Shown here: positions 43,132 through 51,173 of the stretch, piece by piece | Layout: every line of letters begins with the position of its first letter | Position numbering within the stretch: the stretch's first letter is position 1 | Made by a program: the position numbers and the translations under genes | Notes under the pieces: generated by a model | What the model was told of the DNA's origin: nothing | What the model saw: only the letters and a program-made list of their open reading frames with translations | Databases searched by the model: none | Assembly (NCBI GenBank): GCA_014238785.1 | Contig: JABAAL010000002.1 | Span: 1 to 52,581 of the forward strand | Direction of reading: 5' to 3' | DNA from: Phycisphaerales bacterium | GTDB taxonomy: Bacteria > Planctomycetota > Phycisphaerae > Phycisphaerales > SM1A02 | DNA: 52,581 nt

Positions 43132-44226
43132 GTGTTTTACTCTAAGAGACTGTATTTAACCCTACTAGCATCCCACCTTTGTTGCTTTACGACCTCATTT
43201 AGTGACTGGACTCCACAGATATACAACGCCGTTAAGTGGACAGCAGCAAATCAAGGCGAGCTGACCATTGAGTACACCACCCAATTTGGTATTACTCGAG
43301 TGCCGATGGCGTACCACGGTGGCGTCGATACAAACGCTTCTGGTGAAATTACCGATAAAAATATTGAGAAATTCACCTCATGGGTGCACACCTATTTACC
43401 TGAAGATTATTGTGGTCCTGTGGTTATGGATTATGAACAGCCGTGGTGGAAAGAACTTCTTGCCAAAGAAATTTCACAAGAACATTTGCAAGAAATTCTT
43501 TCGGTGTATATCGAAGGTATTCAAATTGCTCGTACTATTGAACCAAACGCGCAATGGGGATATTGGGGACTTCCTGCTCTACGAAATACCAGCAAACGAT
43601 GGCTTGATAAAGGGCTATCTATGGAATCACTCTTTAGCCAATGTAGTGCTTTATACCCCGATGTTTACAACTGCACTCCTGGCAACGACCGATCCGAAAA
43701 CACGCAACGGCACATCGAAACAGTTCTTGAGCAAGCGGCAGGAAGAATGCCTGTCTACGCTTTTGCCTCAGTACGATATTGTGGTAAAGAAGTTGACCAC
43801 TCAGATTTTATTCCGGATGAAATTTTTCTTCGCCAAGTCAATGCGGCGCTAAAGGCAAAGTGGACAGACGAGAATGGTGTTCAACACCGAATAAAAGGAA
43901 TCATTCTCTGGGATGCTTATGGTTTCAGCCCAGAATCTGAGTGGAAAGAGCTAGACAAAAAACACAAACATTATTTTGAGTTACTCCAAGCTCTCTCAAA
44001 AGCTTGGGGGGAATCTATGGTTAGTAAAAATGTGACAACCGGCCCAACTGCACCCCTCAATTGCAAGTATGGATTACCTGAACCAACAAATAGCGGTGGC
44101 GCCATTTACGACGAATCGCTGCAGGGACATGCAACTCGAATACGATCAACTAAAATCCGTGAAAAATCAACAGAGAACGACCGTATTCCAAGTGGTAGAA
44201 TTCGCGGCGATAGGGAAATCGAGTAA
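43132..44226 (+). CDS. GH56 hyaluronidase-like protein, secreted
   Basis: The frame opens at TTG 43078. GTG 43132 gives a typical signal peptide (YSKRLYLTLLASHLCCFTTS), so I prefer it (364 residues), though no strong ribosome binding site supports either. From there, MAYHGGVDTNASG comes first. Then VVMDYEQPWW holds an Asp-x-Glu (43429-43437) as in the DWE catalytic pair of animal hyaluronidases. NAQWGYWGLP follows, and SQCSALYPDVYN matches their STALYPSIY segment. MPVYAFASVRY and IKGIILWDAYG follow as the later barrel strands. A tail rich in Arg and Lys ends the protein. The fold is inferred. It abuts the second sulfotransferase gene (stop 44226, start 44227). Confidence 0.55.
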   Translation: MFYSKRLYLTLLASHLCCFTTSFSDWTPQIYNAVKWTAANQGELTIEYTTQFGITRVPMAYHGGVDTNASGEITDKNIEKFTSWVHTYLPEDYCGPVVMDYEQPWWKELLAKEISQEHLQEILSVYIEGIQIARTIEPNAQWGYWGLPALRNTSKRWLDKGLSMESLFSQCSALYPDVYNCTPGNDRSENTQRHIETVLEQAAGRMPVYAFASVRYCGKEVDHSDFIPDEIFLRQVNAALKAKWTDENGVQHRIKGIILWDAYGFSPESEWKELDKKHKHYFELLQALSKAWGESMVSKNVTTGPTAPLNCKYGLPEPTNSGGAIYDESLQGHATRIRSTKIREKSTENDRIPSGRIRGDREIE

Positions 44227-45129
44227 ATGTCTACTAGCAATGAATTAAAACCGCCTATTTTTCTCATTGGGAGCGTGCGCTCCGGCACAACAATGTTTCA
44301 TCATATATTCAACTTACACGATGACGTAAAAAGTTGGTTTGAGCCTCGAACAATCTGGATGTACGCCGATCCAGGGCGACGGCATGATCGATTCACCGAA
44401 GATGATGCAACAAGTCGTGTAAAAAAATATATACGAAAACGTTTCCTTCAATTTCAAAGAAAACATGGCAATAAGCGAGTGATGGAAAAAACACCCGCCA
44501 ATACCCTAAAGGTTTCATATGTTGAGGCAATTTTTCCTGAATCAAAAATGTTGTACATCATTCGTGAACCATTTGCTAATCTAAGTTCAGCAGAACTACG
44601 CTGGCAAACGAAGAAGAATAATTGGCATCACCTTTGGGTTCGTTTCATGGAGTGTCCAAAAAGTCAACTCCACTACTACATTGGCCGTTTCCTCATTGAT
44701 AATTTTCGCCGCAATATATTGCGAAAAAAATACTTTTCAATTTGGGGCGTTCGATACAAAGGTATCTACAAAGAACTAAAAGAGAAAAAACTTACCCATG
44801 AAGAACTCATTTGTAAACAATGGGTTGAATGTTCAAGGCAAGCCGAAGAGGATCTTGCAAAGATGGACCAATCCAAAGTGATGAGAATTCGATATGAAGA
44901 TTTTGTTGAAAATCCAATCAAAATGTATCGCGAAATTACAAAACATTTCGACCTTACTCTCACTGAAGAACTCGAATCCAAGATTAAAGAAATGGTCGAT
45001 CCTAGTCGCCAAGATAAATGGAAGCGACTCGATAAAGATGTACTTAAAAAGTGCTACCCAATCGTAAAAGATGAGATGCAACGGCACGGATACGAAACGA
45101 CTGAGATCGAGAATCTCCTTTCAGATTAA
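44227..45129 (+). CDS. PAPS-dependent sulfotransferase (second)
   Basis: 300 residues. Seen: the PAPS 5'-loop GSVRSGTTMFHHIFNLH (15-31), MEKTPANTLKV, the 3'-phosphate segment YIIREPFANLSSAELRW near 111-127, and VMRIRYEDFVENP. It starts on the base after the hyaluronidase-like stop, so the two genes are coupled. The stop is shared with the convergent coiled-coil gene in one TTAA. It is distinct from the sulfotransferase at 37670, so two acceptors or positions may be sulfated. Confidence 0.88.
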   Translation: MSTSNELKPPIFLIGSVRSGTTMFHHIFNLHDDVKSWFEPRTIWMYADPGRRHDRFTEDDATSRVKKYIRKRFLQFQRKHGNKRVMEKTPANTLKVSYVEAIFPESKMLYIIREPFANLSSAELRWQTKKNNWHHLWVRFMECPKSQLHYYIGRFLIDNFRRNILRKKYFSIWGVRYKGIYKELKEKKLTHEELICKQWVECSRQAEEDLAKMDQSKVMRIRYEDFVENPIKMYREITKHFDLTLTEELESKIKEMVDPSRQDKWKRLDKDVLKKCYPIVKDEMQRHGYETTEIENLLSD

Positions 45130-45827
45130 TCGTCTTGTAAACCTTGGAGTTTCTTCAAGAAATTAATTCGTCGTTCCGCAGCATCATCGAGCATTCTTTT
45201 TTGAGGGATTACAGTTTCTCTTTTTTTGGATTCATCCATTGGCATATCTTTATTTTTATTTGCTTCTTTTCGCTTTGCCTCATCATCAAGTAATTCTTGA
45301 TACTTGAATTGGAATTTTTTTTGCTGTTGGGCAGTTAGCAAAACCCATGCTTTTTCTTGATAAACCTTAGCATCGGGCGCAAGTTCCATCAGTTCAAGCA
45401 TGCGTTTTTGTGATGCCTCGGGAATAAGTGCTTTATCTTTTGGTGCTCCGGTGAGAATCGTAGTAAGCACATCACGCTTTTTGTTACCGTATTCGTCGCG
45501 AATGCTTCTGATTTCCTTGCCATGTGTAGATCGGAATATTTGATTCCGCTTTTGAAATTCTTCCATAATCTTGTCGATTTCCATTTCTTGATCTTTTGTC
45601 AAATCGATAACTTTCAGTGCAGTCCTCCATATCTGCGACTGTTGACGAGAACCAACCTTCTTTGATTTGCTTTGTTCTTTCAGCACTCGGTCGGTCATGT
45701 CTTGGCTTGTGACTTCTTCTGCTTCAATAGAGGGTCCAGCAAGTAAATCATCAGCAGGTGGGGCCGCCATTGTGAAACTGGAGATGACAAAACCTGCTGT
45801 AATTAGAATGGGTGTGTATAGATTCAT
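45126..45827 (-). CDS. Small secreted helical protein of unknown function
   Basis: 233 residues from ATG 45827, with AAGGAA five to seven bases upstream. A signal peptide (ILITAGFVISSFTMAAPPA) is followed by helical, charged repeats: IDLTKDQEMEIDKIMEEF, VLLTAQQQKKFQFKYQELL and a Lys/Glu-rich tail. The LTxxQ-like motifs (LTKDQ, LTAQQ) recall Spy/CpxP periplasmic chaperones, but the likeness is weak. Convergent with the sulfotransferase gene; divergent from the Mrp-type gene. Confidence 0.65.
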   Translation of the reverse strand: MNLYTPILITAGFVISSFTMAAPPADDLLAGPSIEAEEVTSQDMTDRVLKEQSKSKKVGSRQQSQIWRTALKVIDLTKDQEMEIDKIMEEFQKRNQIFRSTHGKEIRSIRDEYGNKKRDVLTTILTGAPKDKALIPEASQKRMLELMELAPDAKVYQEKAWVLLTAQQQKKFQFKYQELLDDEAKRKEANKNKDMPMDESKKRETVIPQKRMLDDAAERRINFLKKLQGLQDD

Positions 45828-45833
45828 GATAGG

Positions 45834-45865
45834 TTCCTTATAGTTGTGCATTCCTTATAGCTGTG
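45834..45865. repeat. Imperfect direct repeat in the divergent mrp promoter region
   Basis: TTCCTTATAGTTGTG and TTCCTTATAGCTGTG are repeated at a 17-base interval (one mismatch). The repeat carries the AAGGAA ribosome binding sequence of the leftward gene, so it may be a local duplication or a regulator site. Confidence 0.5.
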
Positions 45866-45892
45866 TTCAACATTCAACGAACCTCTTCAGTA

Positions 45893-45898
45893 TATAAT
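45893..45898 (+). promoter_or_regulatory. -10 element of the Mrp-like gene
   Basis: TATAAT, 28 bases before ATG 45926. It lies downstream of two earlier in-frame ATGs or nearly so, which supports ATG 45926 as the real start. No good -35 hexamer was seen at 16-18 bases. Confidence 0.45.
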
Positions 45899-45925
45899 GC
45901 CATGTTTACACGACGAAAGGTAAAA

Positions 45926-47014
45926 ATGGCCCTACAACCCTCAAATCTTCGCGATGCGCTTGGTTCAATCGTAGATCCTGACTCAGGAAAGGATATTGTG
46001 ACCGCTGGAATGGTCAAAGATATTCGGTGCGAGGGTGACGATGTTTCGATAGAGTTGGAACTTTCTTCTGCTGACTCACCGTTAAAGGCACGATTTAGTG
46101 AACAAATTGAACAAGCAATTCGAGCAATATCAAACAAGTGCGAGGAACTCGTCGGTGCGATTGAGGTTACATTTACTGCTGATACTCGCAGCGCAAATGA
46201 ACAAGTGCGGCAAGATACCAACCCGCTCCCAAATGTTAAAAAAATTATTGCAGTTGGCGCTGGTAAGGGTGGCGTGGGCAAATCAACTGTGGCAACAATC
46301 CTTGCTGTTGGTCTTGCTAAACAGGGATTCAAAGTTGGATTGCTCGATGGTGATATTTATGGCCCATCGATGCCGACGATGTTGGGATTACATCGAGAAG
46401 AATCGTTGTCAGAAGATGGATTCCTTCTGCCCTTTACTGTGCATGGAATCGAAGCGATGTCAATTGGAAAACTTGTCGAGCCAGATCGTGCATTAATTTG
46501 GCGAGGGCCACGGGCACACAGTGCCTTTAACCAACTCGCAACCCAAACAAAGTGGGGTGAACTTGATTATTTGCTTGTTGACCTCCCACCCGGAACTGGT
46601 GATGTTCCCCTCTCGCTTGCACAACTCTTACCTCTAACTGGCGCCGTCATCGTTTGCACACCACAAGTCGTTGCACAAGACGATGCAAGACGAGCTGTCC
46701 GTATGTTCCAACAACTCGGCGCACCTATTTTAGGGCTCGTTGAAAATATGTCTTACTTCGTCGCAGACGATGGCAAGGAATACGACATTTTTGGCCGTGG
46801 CGGTGGTGAGCAATTGGCTGCTTCGATGAACTTAGCGTTTCTTGGCTCCATCCCCATTCACCCAGATATGCGAATTGCTGCTGACACTGGTGAGCCACTT
46901 AAAAACTGGGACATAAACGACACTATGTCCAAAGCATTCGACACGGTCTGCACAAGCCTCTCCACTGCTGCTGATTCCTCAACCCCGGATCGCCCTACCC
47001 TCACCATCCATTAA
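45926..47014 (+). CDS. Mrp/ApbC-type P-loop ATPase (iron-sulfur cluster carrier)
   Basis: 362 residues from ATG 45926, with AAAGG six bases upstream. Residues 1-75 are an FSCA/DUF59-type domain (LRDALGSIVDPDSGKDIVTAGMV). The ATPase domain follows, with the deviant Walker A GKGGVGKST, the Walker B-type LLDGDIYGPSMPTMLG, DYLLVDLPPGTGD and ENMSYFVADDG. The Fe-S scaffold Cys-x2-Cys that many members carry after SYFV is absent. Some Mrp proteins lack it, so cluster binding is uncertain. It would deliver Fe-S clusters to apo-proteins in the cytoplasm. Confidence 0.9.
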   Translation: MALQPSNLRDALGSIVDPDSGKDIVTAGMVKDIRCEGDDVSIELELSSADSPLKARFSEQIEQAIRAISNKCEELVGAIEVTFTADTRSANEQVRQDTNPLPNVKKIIAVGAGKGGVGKSTVATILAVGLAKQGFKVGLLDGDIYGPSMPTMLGLHREESLSEDGFLLPFTVHGIEAMSIGKLVEPDRALIWRGPRAHSAFNQLATQTKWGELDYLLVDLPPGTGDVPLSLAQLLPLTGAVIVCTPQVVAQDDARRAVRMFQQLGAPILGLVENMSYFVADDGKEYDIFGRGGGEQLAASMNLAFLGSIPIHPDMRIAADTGEPLKNWDINDTMSKAFDTVCTSLSTAADSSTPDRPTLTIH

Positions 47015-47067
47015 TGGGGCATTCCTCATGAACCGTTCCCTAAAAAAATTCCTCCGAGGAATAAAAA

Positions 47068-48459
47068 TTAACTGAGGAAAATAATCATTATGGAGGTCAC
47101 GATGGCGTTACTCACGCCGTGGACAACCATGGATGGAAGAAGCGTTCCCCGCCATTCGCGCATAATGTTCATGCCGATTGCGATTGCCATAAGTGCTGGA
47201 ATAGCAACCCATCCCTGAGGATGAATTGCAGCAAAAAGGAACGAAGTCAACAAAACACTACAGAGAATACTCAGTGCAATTCCCCACTTGTTTGATGCAG
47301 TTCGAAGTTGTCGATAAAGCACCCCGCGAAACATTGTCTCCTCAACAATAGGCGCAGCAATTGCCGCCAAAGCAACGAGCAGAATTCGAACTTGCCAACC
47401 ACCATTTGCAATATCTAACACAATCGGATGTGCTCCTCCACTCGTAGGCGCAAATGGATCTCCACCAGATCCACTTGATAAAAATGTTTGCAGCAACATC
47501 AAAAACAATACCAATAGCACGCCAACACCAAGAATAGGTAGCATCATTGCGTACCCAGCGATTCCCCAAAACGTTTCTTTCAGAATCCCGTTCCCTCTTG
47601 TCCACCCAATATCGCTGCGTATTTGACTCCATGAAATACCACGAATTCGTGCCCAAAATAATGCAGTCAAACTTGCAAAAAATGCAACGAGTGAAAAACT
47701 CATCGCAATTGTTGCATCATTTTCTGCAACTGCTTTTCCAAGAAGCCCCGCAAGGGTCATCACGCCAACAAATAAAAGTAACCAAATTGCGAAAACTTCG
47801 GCGTAAATTCCATGACGCGGTTCAGCACGAACGAGCCTGGTTTGAACCCTACCGCTTAACGATCGCAAAAACAAAATGATTAGTCCAACGAACCCCGCAA
47901 TCGCTGCAAAAGCTACACAAGAAATCATCCCGCCCACAATCATCACTTTTCTTCCTGCTGAAGATTCCATTCTCGTTCTTTGAACCTCGTCAGAACAAAG
48001 TAACTCGCCAAACCACCCGAGTTGCTCCCTCAAAAATTCGCTATCACTTGGTACTTCAGCGCCACTTGCTAACAGATCGAGCTCCGCTTGCGTCCTCGCC
48101 TCTTGCTCATGTAGTTCAATGCCGTGTGCTGCAAGTTCTTCGTGCATCCGAATTGACGACTCCCTCGCTAGCTCAGGATTGCCCAGCGCTACCATAAACG
48201 CCATATACCGTTGCCGTTGCGCAATCGTTCCCACATCTAATATTTGCGCCTGAGCAGCGATTTCTTGGTCTGCACCAAGCAATGAGGCAACCCCAAGAAG
48301 ATATTCACCCTGTAACTGAACCATCACCAACCCTGTGGGATCCTCAGAATCACCCTTTTTTACCTTTGCAGGAATTGTTTGGAGCGCAGCTATTGCAAAG
48401 ACAAATACGATAATTAATCCCCAAGCGACTAAAACAAAGGGGGCACGGTGTTCTTTCAT
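47068..48459 (-). CDS. CPBP-family intramembrane metalloprotease-like protein
   Basis: 463 residues. The N-terminal membrane segment is followed by a helical periplasmic or cytoplasmic region to about 160. Several membrane segments then carry the CPBP (Abi) motifs [14 protein letters not shown] (Glu-Glu-x3-Arg), FAAIHPQG and a C-terminal HGVSNAI. These residues form the proposed active site. The role in planctomycetes is unknown; relatives process membrane proteins or provide bacteriocin self-immunity. Divergent from rplM. Confidence 0.82.
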   Translation of the reverse strand: MKEHRAPFVLVAWGLIIVFVFAIAALQTIPAKVKKGDSEDPTGLVMVQLQGEYLLGVASLLGADQEIAAQAQILDVGTIAQRQRYMAFMVALGNPELARESSIRMHEELAAHGIELHEQEARTQAELDLLASGAEVPSDSEFLREQLGWFGELLCSDEVQRTRMESSAGRKVMIVGGMISCVAFAAIAGFVGLIILFLRSLSGRVQTRLVRAEPRHGIYAEVFAIWLLLFVGVMTLAGLLGKAVAENDATIAMSFSLVAFFASLTALFWARIRGISWSQIRSDIGWTRGNGILKETFWGIAGYAMMLPILGVGVLLVLFLMLLQTFLSSGSGGDPFAPTSGGAHPIVLDIANGGWQVRILLVALAAIAAPIVEETMFRGVLYRQLRTASNKWGIALSILCSVLLTSFLFAAIHPQGWVAIPALMAIAIGMNIMREWRGTLLPSMVVHGVSNAIVTSIMIIFLS

Positions 48460-48483
48460 ATCACAATGGTACCATCAGGAGAG

Positions 48484-48512
48484 TTGACAAAATACCCTAT
48501 TTTCGGTACATT
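48484..48512 (+). promoter_or_regulatory. Promoter of rplM-rpsI
   Basis: A perfect -35 TTGACA, a 17-base spacer and TACATT. Between it and the L13 start, GCCCT...AGGGC (48523-48540) can form a five-pair hairpin, a possible leader for autoregulation. Confidence 0.7.
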
Positions 48513-48557
48513 TCCCTGTTCGCCCTATGTTTTGAGGGCAATGAAGGAAACAAGAAT

Positions 48558-48992
48558 ATGCCACGTCAAACTACATTTGCAAAACAAGGTGAAGTCGAGC
48601 CAAATTGGCGCCACGTCGACGCTGCTGGTCAAACCCTCGGCCGTATGGCAACAACCATCGCTACGCACCTCATGGGAAAACATCGCCCTGAATGGACCCC
48701 TCACGTGCTTACTGGTGATTTTGTGATCGTAACAAATGCAGAAAAAGTCAAAATGACGGGCAAGAAGTTCGAACAAAAAACACAACTCATTTACAGTGGG
48801 TACCCCGGTGGGCTCAAAGCTCACAAGTACAGCGATATGCTTGAAAAACATCCTGAACGTATTATTGAGCAAGCCGTTCGGCGAATGCTTCCAAAAACAA
48901 AATTGGGTCGTGATATGTTCCGTCGACTAAAAGTGTACGCTGGATCTACCCACCCACACGCAAACCAAAAACCTGAAGCACTACCCTGCTAA
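48558..48992 (+). CDS. rplM: Ribosomal protein uL13
   Basis: 144 residues. Seen: [20 protein letters not shown] at the start, [22 protein letters not shown], and [26 protein letters not shown], all standard L13 segments. AAGGA lies nine bases before ATG. It is the first gene of the rplM-rpsI pair, the usual bacterial order. Confidence 0.97.
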   Translation: MPRQTTFAKQGEVEPNWRHVDAAGQTLGRMATTIATHLMGKHRPEWTPHVLTGDFVIVTNAEKVKMTGKKFEQKTQLIYSGYPGGLKAHKYSDMLEKHPERIIEQAVRRMLPKTKLGRDMFRRLKVYAGSTHPHANQKPEALPC

Positions 48993-49001
48993 TGTAACAC
49001 C

Positions 49002-49026
49002 GAAATTTCCGACGTTCGGAAATTTC
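49002..49026 (+). other. Hairpin between rplM and rpsI
   Basis: GAAATTTCCGA, loop CGT, TCGGAAATTTC: an 11-bp perfect stem. No T-run follows, so it is not a simple terminator. It may cap the L13 part of the message or adjust the ratio of the two proteins. Confidence 0.5.
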
Positions 49027-49070
49027 ATTACCAAGTTCTCAAGAGGAGCTCCAAGAGCTTACGAACAAAC

Positions 49071-49676
49071 ATGACAGAAGATACACCAACACCCGAAAAA
49101 AGCGATGTGACTCGCGACTCTGCAGCCGAAGTCACCCCAAAAGCGACTCCAGAAGTTGCCCCCGAGCCAACTCCTGCTCCAGTAGCGAAAAAAGAAGCTG
49201 CCCCCGAGCGAACTCCTACTCCAGTAGCAAAAAAAGAAGTTGCCCCCGATATAAAACCAGCGCCATCACCCAAAACCACCCCACAAGATGGTCATTGGTG
49301 GTGGGGAACTGGACGACGGAAAGCCTCCGTTGCACGCGTACGCATCCGCCCAGGAACTGGCCAGTTTATAGTCAATAAAAAAGACCTAACCGAATACTTC
49401 ACGGAACTTCGCAACCATAAAGATATCGTGAACGTTCTTGAGAAAACAAACACAAAGGGTTCGCTCGATGTCTTTGTAAATGCAAACGGTGGTGGTTACA
49501 CTGGACAAGCAGGTGCAATCCTTCTTGGTCTAGGTAGAGCACTCGCAAAATATGACCCTTCACTCGATGGAATCTTGCGATCGAATGGCTTCCTAAGCCG
49601 TGACCCGCGCCGTGTTGAACGGAAGAAACCAGGTCAACCTGGTGCACGTAAACGTTTCCAATTCTCGAAGCGTTAA
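49071..49676 (+). CDS. rpsI: Ribosomal protein uS9 with an N-terminal extension
   Basis: 201 residues against the usual 130. The conserved domain starts near residue 76 (WWGTGRRKASVARVRI), goes through GGGYTGQAGAILLGLGRAL and ends with the tRNA-contacting GARKRFQFSKR tail. Residues 1-75 are an added Pro/Ala/Glu/Lys-rich segment with two repeats of the APEPTPAPVAKKE type. Such additions are reported for some planctomycete ribosomal proteins, to my recollection. ATG 49071 has no strong ribosome binding site near it. A terminator follows the stop. Confidence 0.95.
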   Translation: MTEDTPTPEKSDVTRDSAAEVTPKATPEVAPEPTPAPVAKKEAAPERTPTPVAKKEVAPDIKPAPSPKTTPQDGHWWWGTGRRKASVARVRIRPGTGQFIVNKKDLTEYFTELRNHKDIVNVLEKTNTKGSLDVFVNANGGGYTGQAGAILLGLGRALAKYDPSLDGILRSNGFLSRDPRRVERKKPGQPGARKRFQFSKR

Positions 49677-49694
49677 ATCAAATTCGATTCAAAC

Positions 49695-49729
49695 AAAAAC
49701 GGCTGCAATTCAAATTGCAGCCGTTTTTT
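49695..49729. terminator. Bidirectional terminator after rpsI
   Basis: AAACGGCTGCAATT, loop CA, AATTGCAGCCGTTT followed by TTTT. It ends the rplM-rpsI message. Its stem also encodes the last residues and stop codon of the sigma-like gene on the other strand, where the A-run gives a T-rich tail (GTTTTTGTTTG). Confidence 0.9.
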
Positions 49730-51173
49730 TATTACCATCAATACTACATTCTTCAATCGTTCTTGGAAGTAGATATGACCAAGGAACAACTTCATGAAAT
49801 GGATACATAATGTCTGTTGGTTGCTGCCTTGCTGCAGCAACATCAAGAGATTGCGAAACATCTGAAGCAGAAAGCGCGCGATCAAGAACAGACGATGGCG
49901 TCTTGCCAGCAAACTGTCCTTTAGAAGGATCCAACATTCCACAAACACTGCCAACAATACTAATTACATTTTTTATCAATGCAGTAACCCGAACCGACGG
50001 AAGTTCATGAAGAGGCCTTCCCGCATGCTGAACTGCGGTAGCAACCGAAGATGGAACCGCCTTCAATATCAATTGTTGCTGCAACAAAAATGACCACCGC
50101 AAATCTGCTTCTATCTTTTCAATTAATTCTATTTGAGGTGAATATTGGAGGTTTTCTATGTGTAAACTTGCTCTTTTACGTAACAAATGCATTGCTGAAA
50201 CAATTGAAATCTCATCATTAGCACTGAGCTCCACCGCATACAATGAAAATTTCAGCGGATCGATTGAAAGTAAAGGTGGCATAAGATTCAAAATAACGGG
50301 TGCCCCAAGGATAACTTCTTCAGCGTCATCTCTTGAAAACACTTCCAACTCAACGTAATTAATTTTCAGCTGTTTCAATTTAGTTGCACGTTGGCGCGCA
50401 ACAGCTTTACGAAGTGCATCGACTGTCCGGTCGTATCGATGAGTTAATGTTTCCCAAGAAATCCCGATTCGGCGTGCTCGATCGATAACCCTTGCATCAA
50501 ATTTTGATAACGGCGGAGAGTGATGGAGAGATTCATTTGCTCGCGCATCCGACTGGAGTAATCCACGAATCGTTTCATGACCTCTCCCCGTTTCATTTGC
50601 AATCTGTAGTGCGACATCATTCAATGTTCTACCACTGCCTTTATATTCCAAAGCAGAATCTATAATTTTTTTTCGCTCTTCAATGGACAATCGAGAAAAA
50701 TGCGAGGCGCTCGTTAATCTTTCATTTTTCCTATCTTTAAAAGCTTGCAACATTTCTTCGGTGCATCCCAGCCGCCTTCTACCATCTGAATCGACCACCC
50801 AGTAAAACACCAAGCCTACTTGTCGCAAACGACTCAAGGTTCTTGTAGAAACTGTAAGATAATTGGCTGCCTGTGCAACGGTGAGCATCCCCTCTGAACC
50901 AGTATCCAATGTTCTACTTATTATTGCAATCAATGAAACTATATCCCCGATTAAAGCGCTTCCAGCAATCATTGGCTGTTCAAGGGAATCGCTGCGGTAC
51001 TGCGTTATTCGATAGACAGCGTAATCTAGTGGATACAGCGATCCTTCATCCAAGTCCAAAAGTAATTCCTCTGCGGCTTCGATTTGCTTTCTTCGAACCT
51101 TTTCCGGTGCTCGCTTAATTTGAAGCGCAAGTTCATATATATATTTAACTTGAAATTTTGGAGCGATTGGCAT
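49710..51173 (-). CDS. Sigma-70-like DNA-binding regulator with several helix-turn-helix segments
   Basis: 487 residues. Three helix-turn-helix-like segments: VAQAANYLTVSTRTLSRLRQ (about 99-118), followed by FYWVVDSDGRRRLG; TLNDVALQIANETGRGHETIR (183-203 in part); and ISWETLTHRYDRTVDALRKAV (about 238-258). The C-terminal part, about 363-435, resembles sigma-70 region 2: LQQQLILKAV..., QHAGRPLHELPS, and DPSKGQFAG before SSVLDRAL. The stretch of conserved aromatic residues normal for promoter melting is not evident. This architecture recalls extended planctomycete sigma-like proteins, as I remember them. It is coupled to mqnA by a one-base overlap (TAATG at 51171-51175). The DNA target is unknown. 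Confidence 0.55.
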   Translation of the reverse strand: MPIAPKFQVKYIYELALQIKRAPEKVRRKQIEAAEELLLDLDEGSLYPLDYAVYRITQYRSDSLEQPMIAGSALIGDIVSLIAIISRTLDTGSEGMLTVAQAANYLTVSTRTLSRLRQVGLVFYWVVDSDGRRRLGCTEEMLQAFKDRKNERLTSASHFSRLSIEERKKIIDSALEYKGSGRTLNDVALQIANETGRGHETIRGLLQSDARANESLHHSPPLSKFDARVIDRARRIGISWETLTHRYDRTVDALRKAVARQRATKLKQLKINYVELEVFSRDDAEEVILGAPVILNLMPPLLSIDPLKFSLYAVELSANDEISIVSAMHLLRKRASLHIENLQYSPQIELIEKIEADLRWSFLLQQQLILKAVPSSVATAVQHAGRPLHELPSVRVTALIKNVISIVGSVCGMLDPSKGQFAGKTPSSVLDRALSASDVSQSLDVAAARQQPTDIMYPFHEVVPWSYLLPRTIEECSIDGNKKTAAI

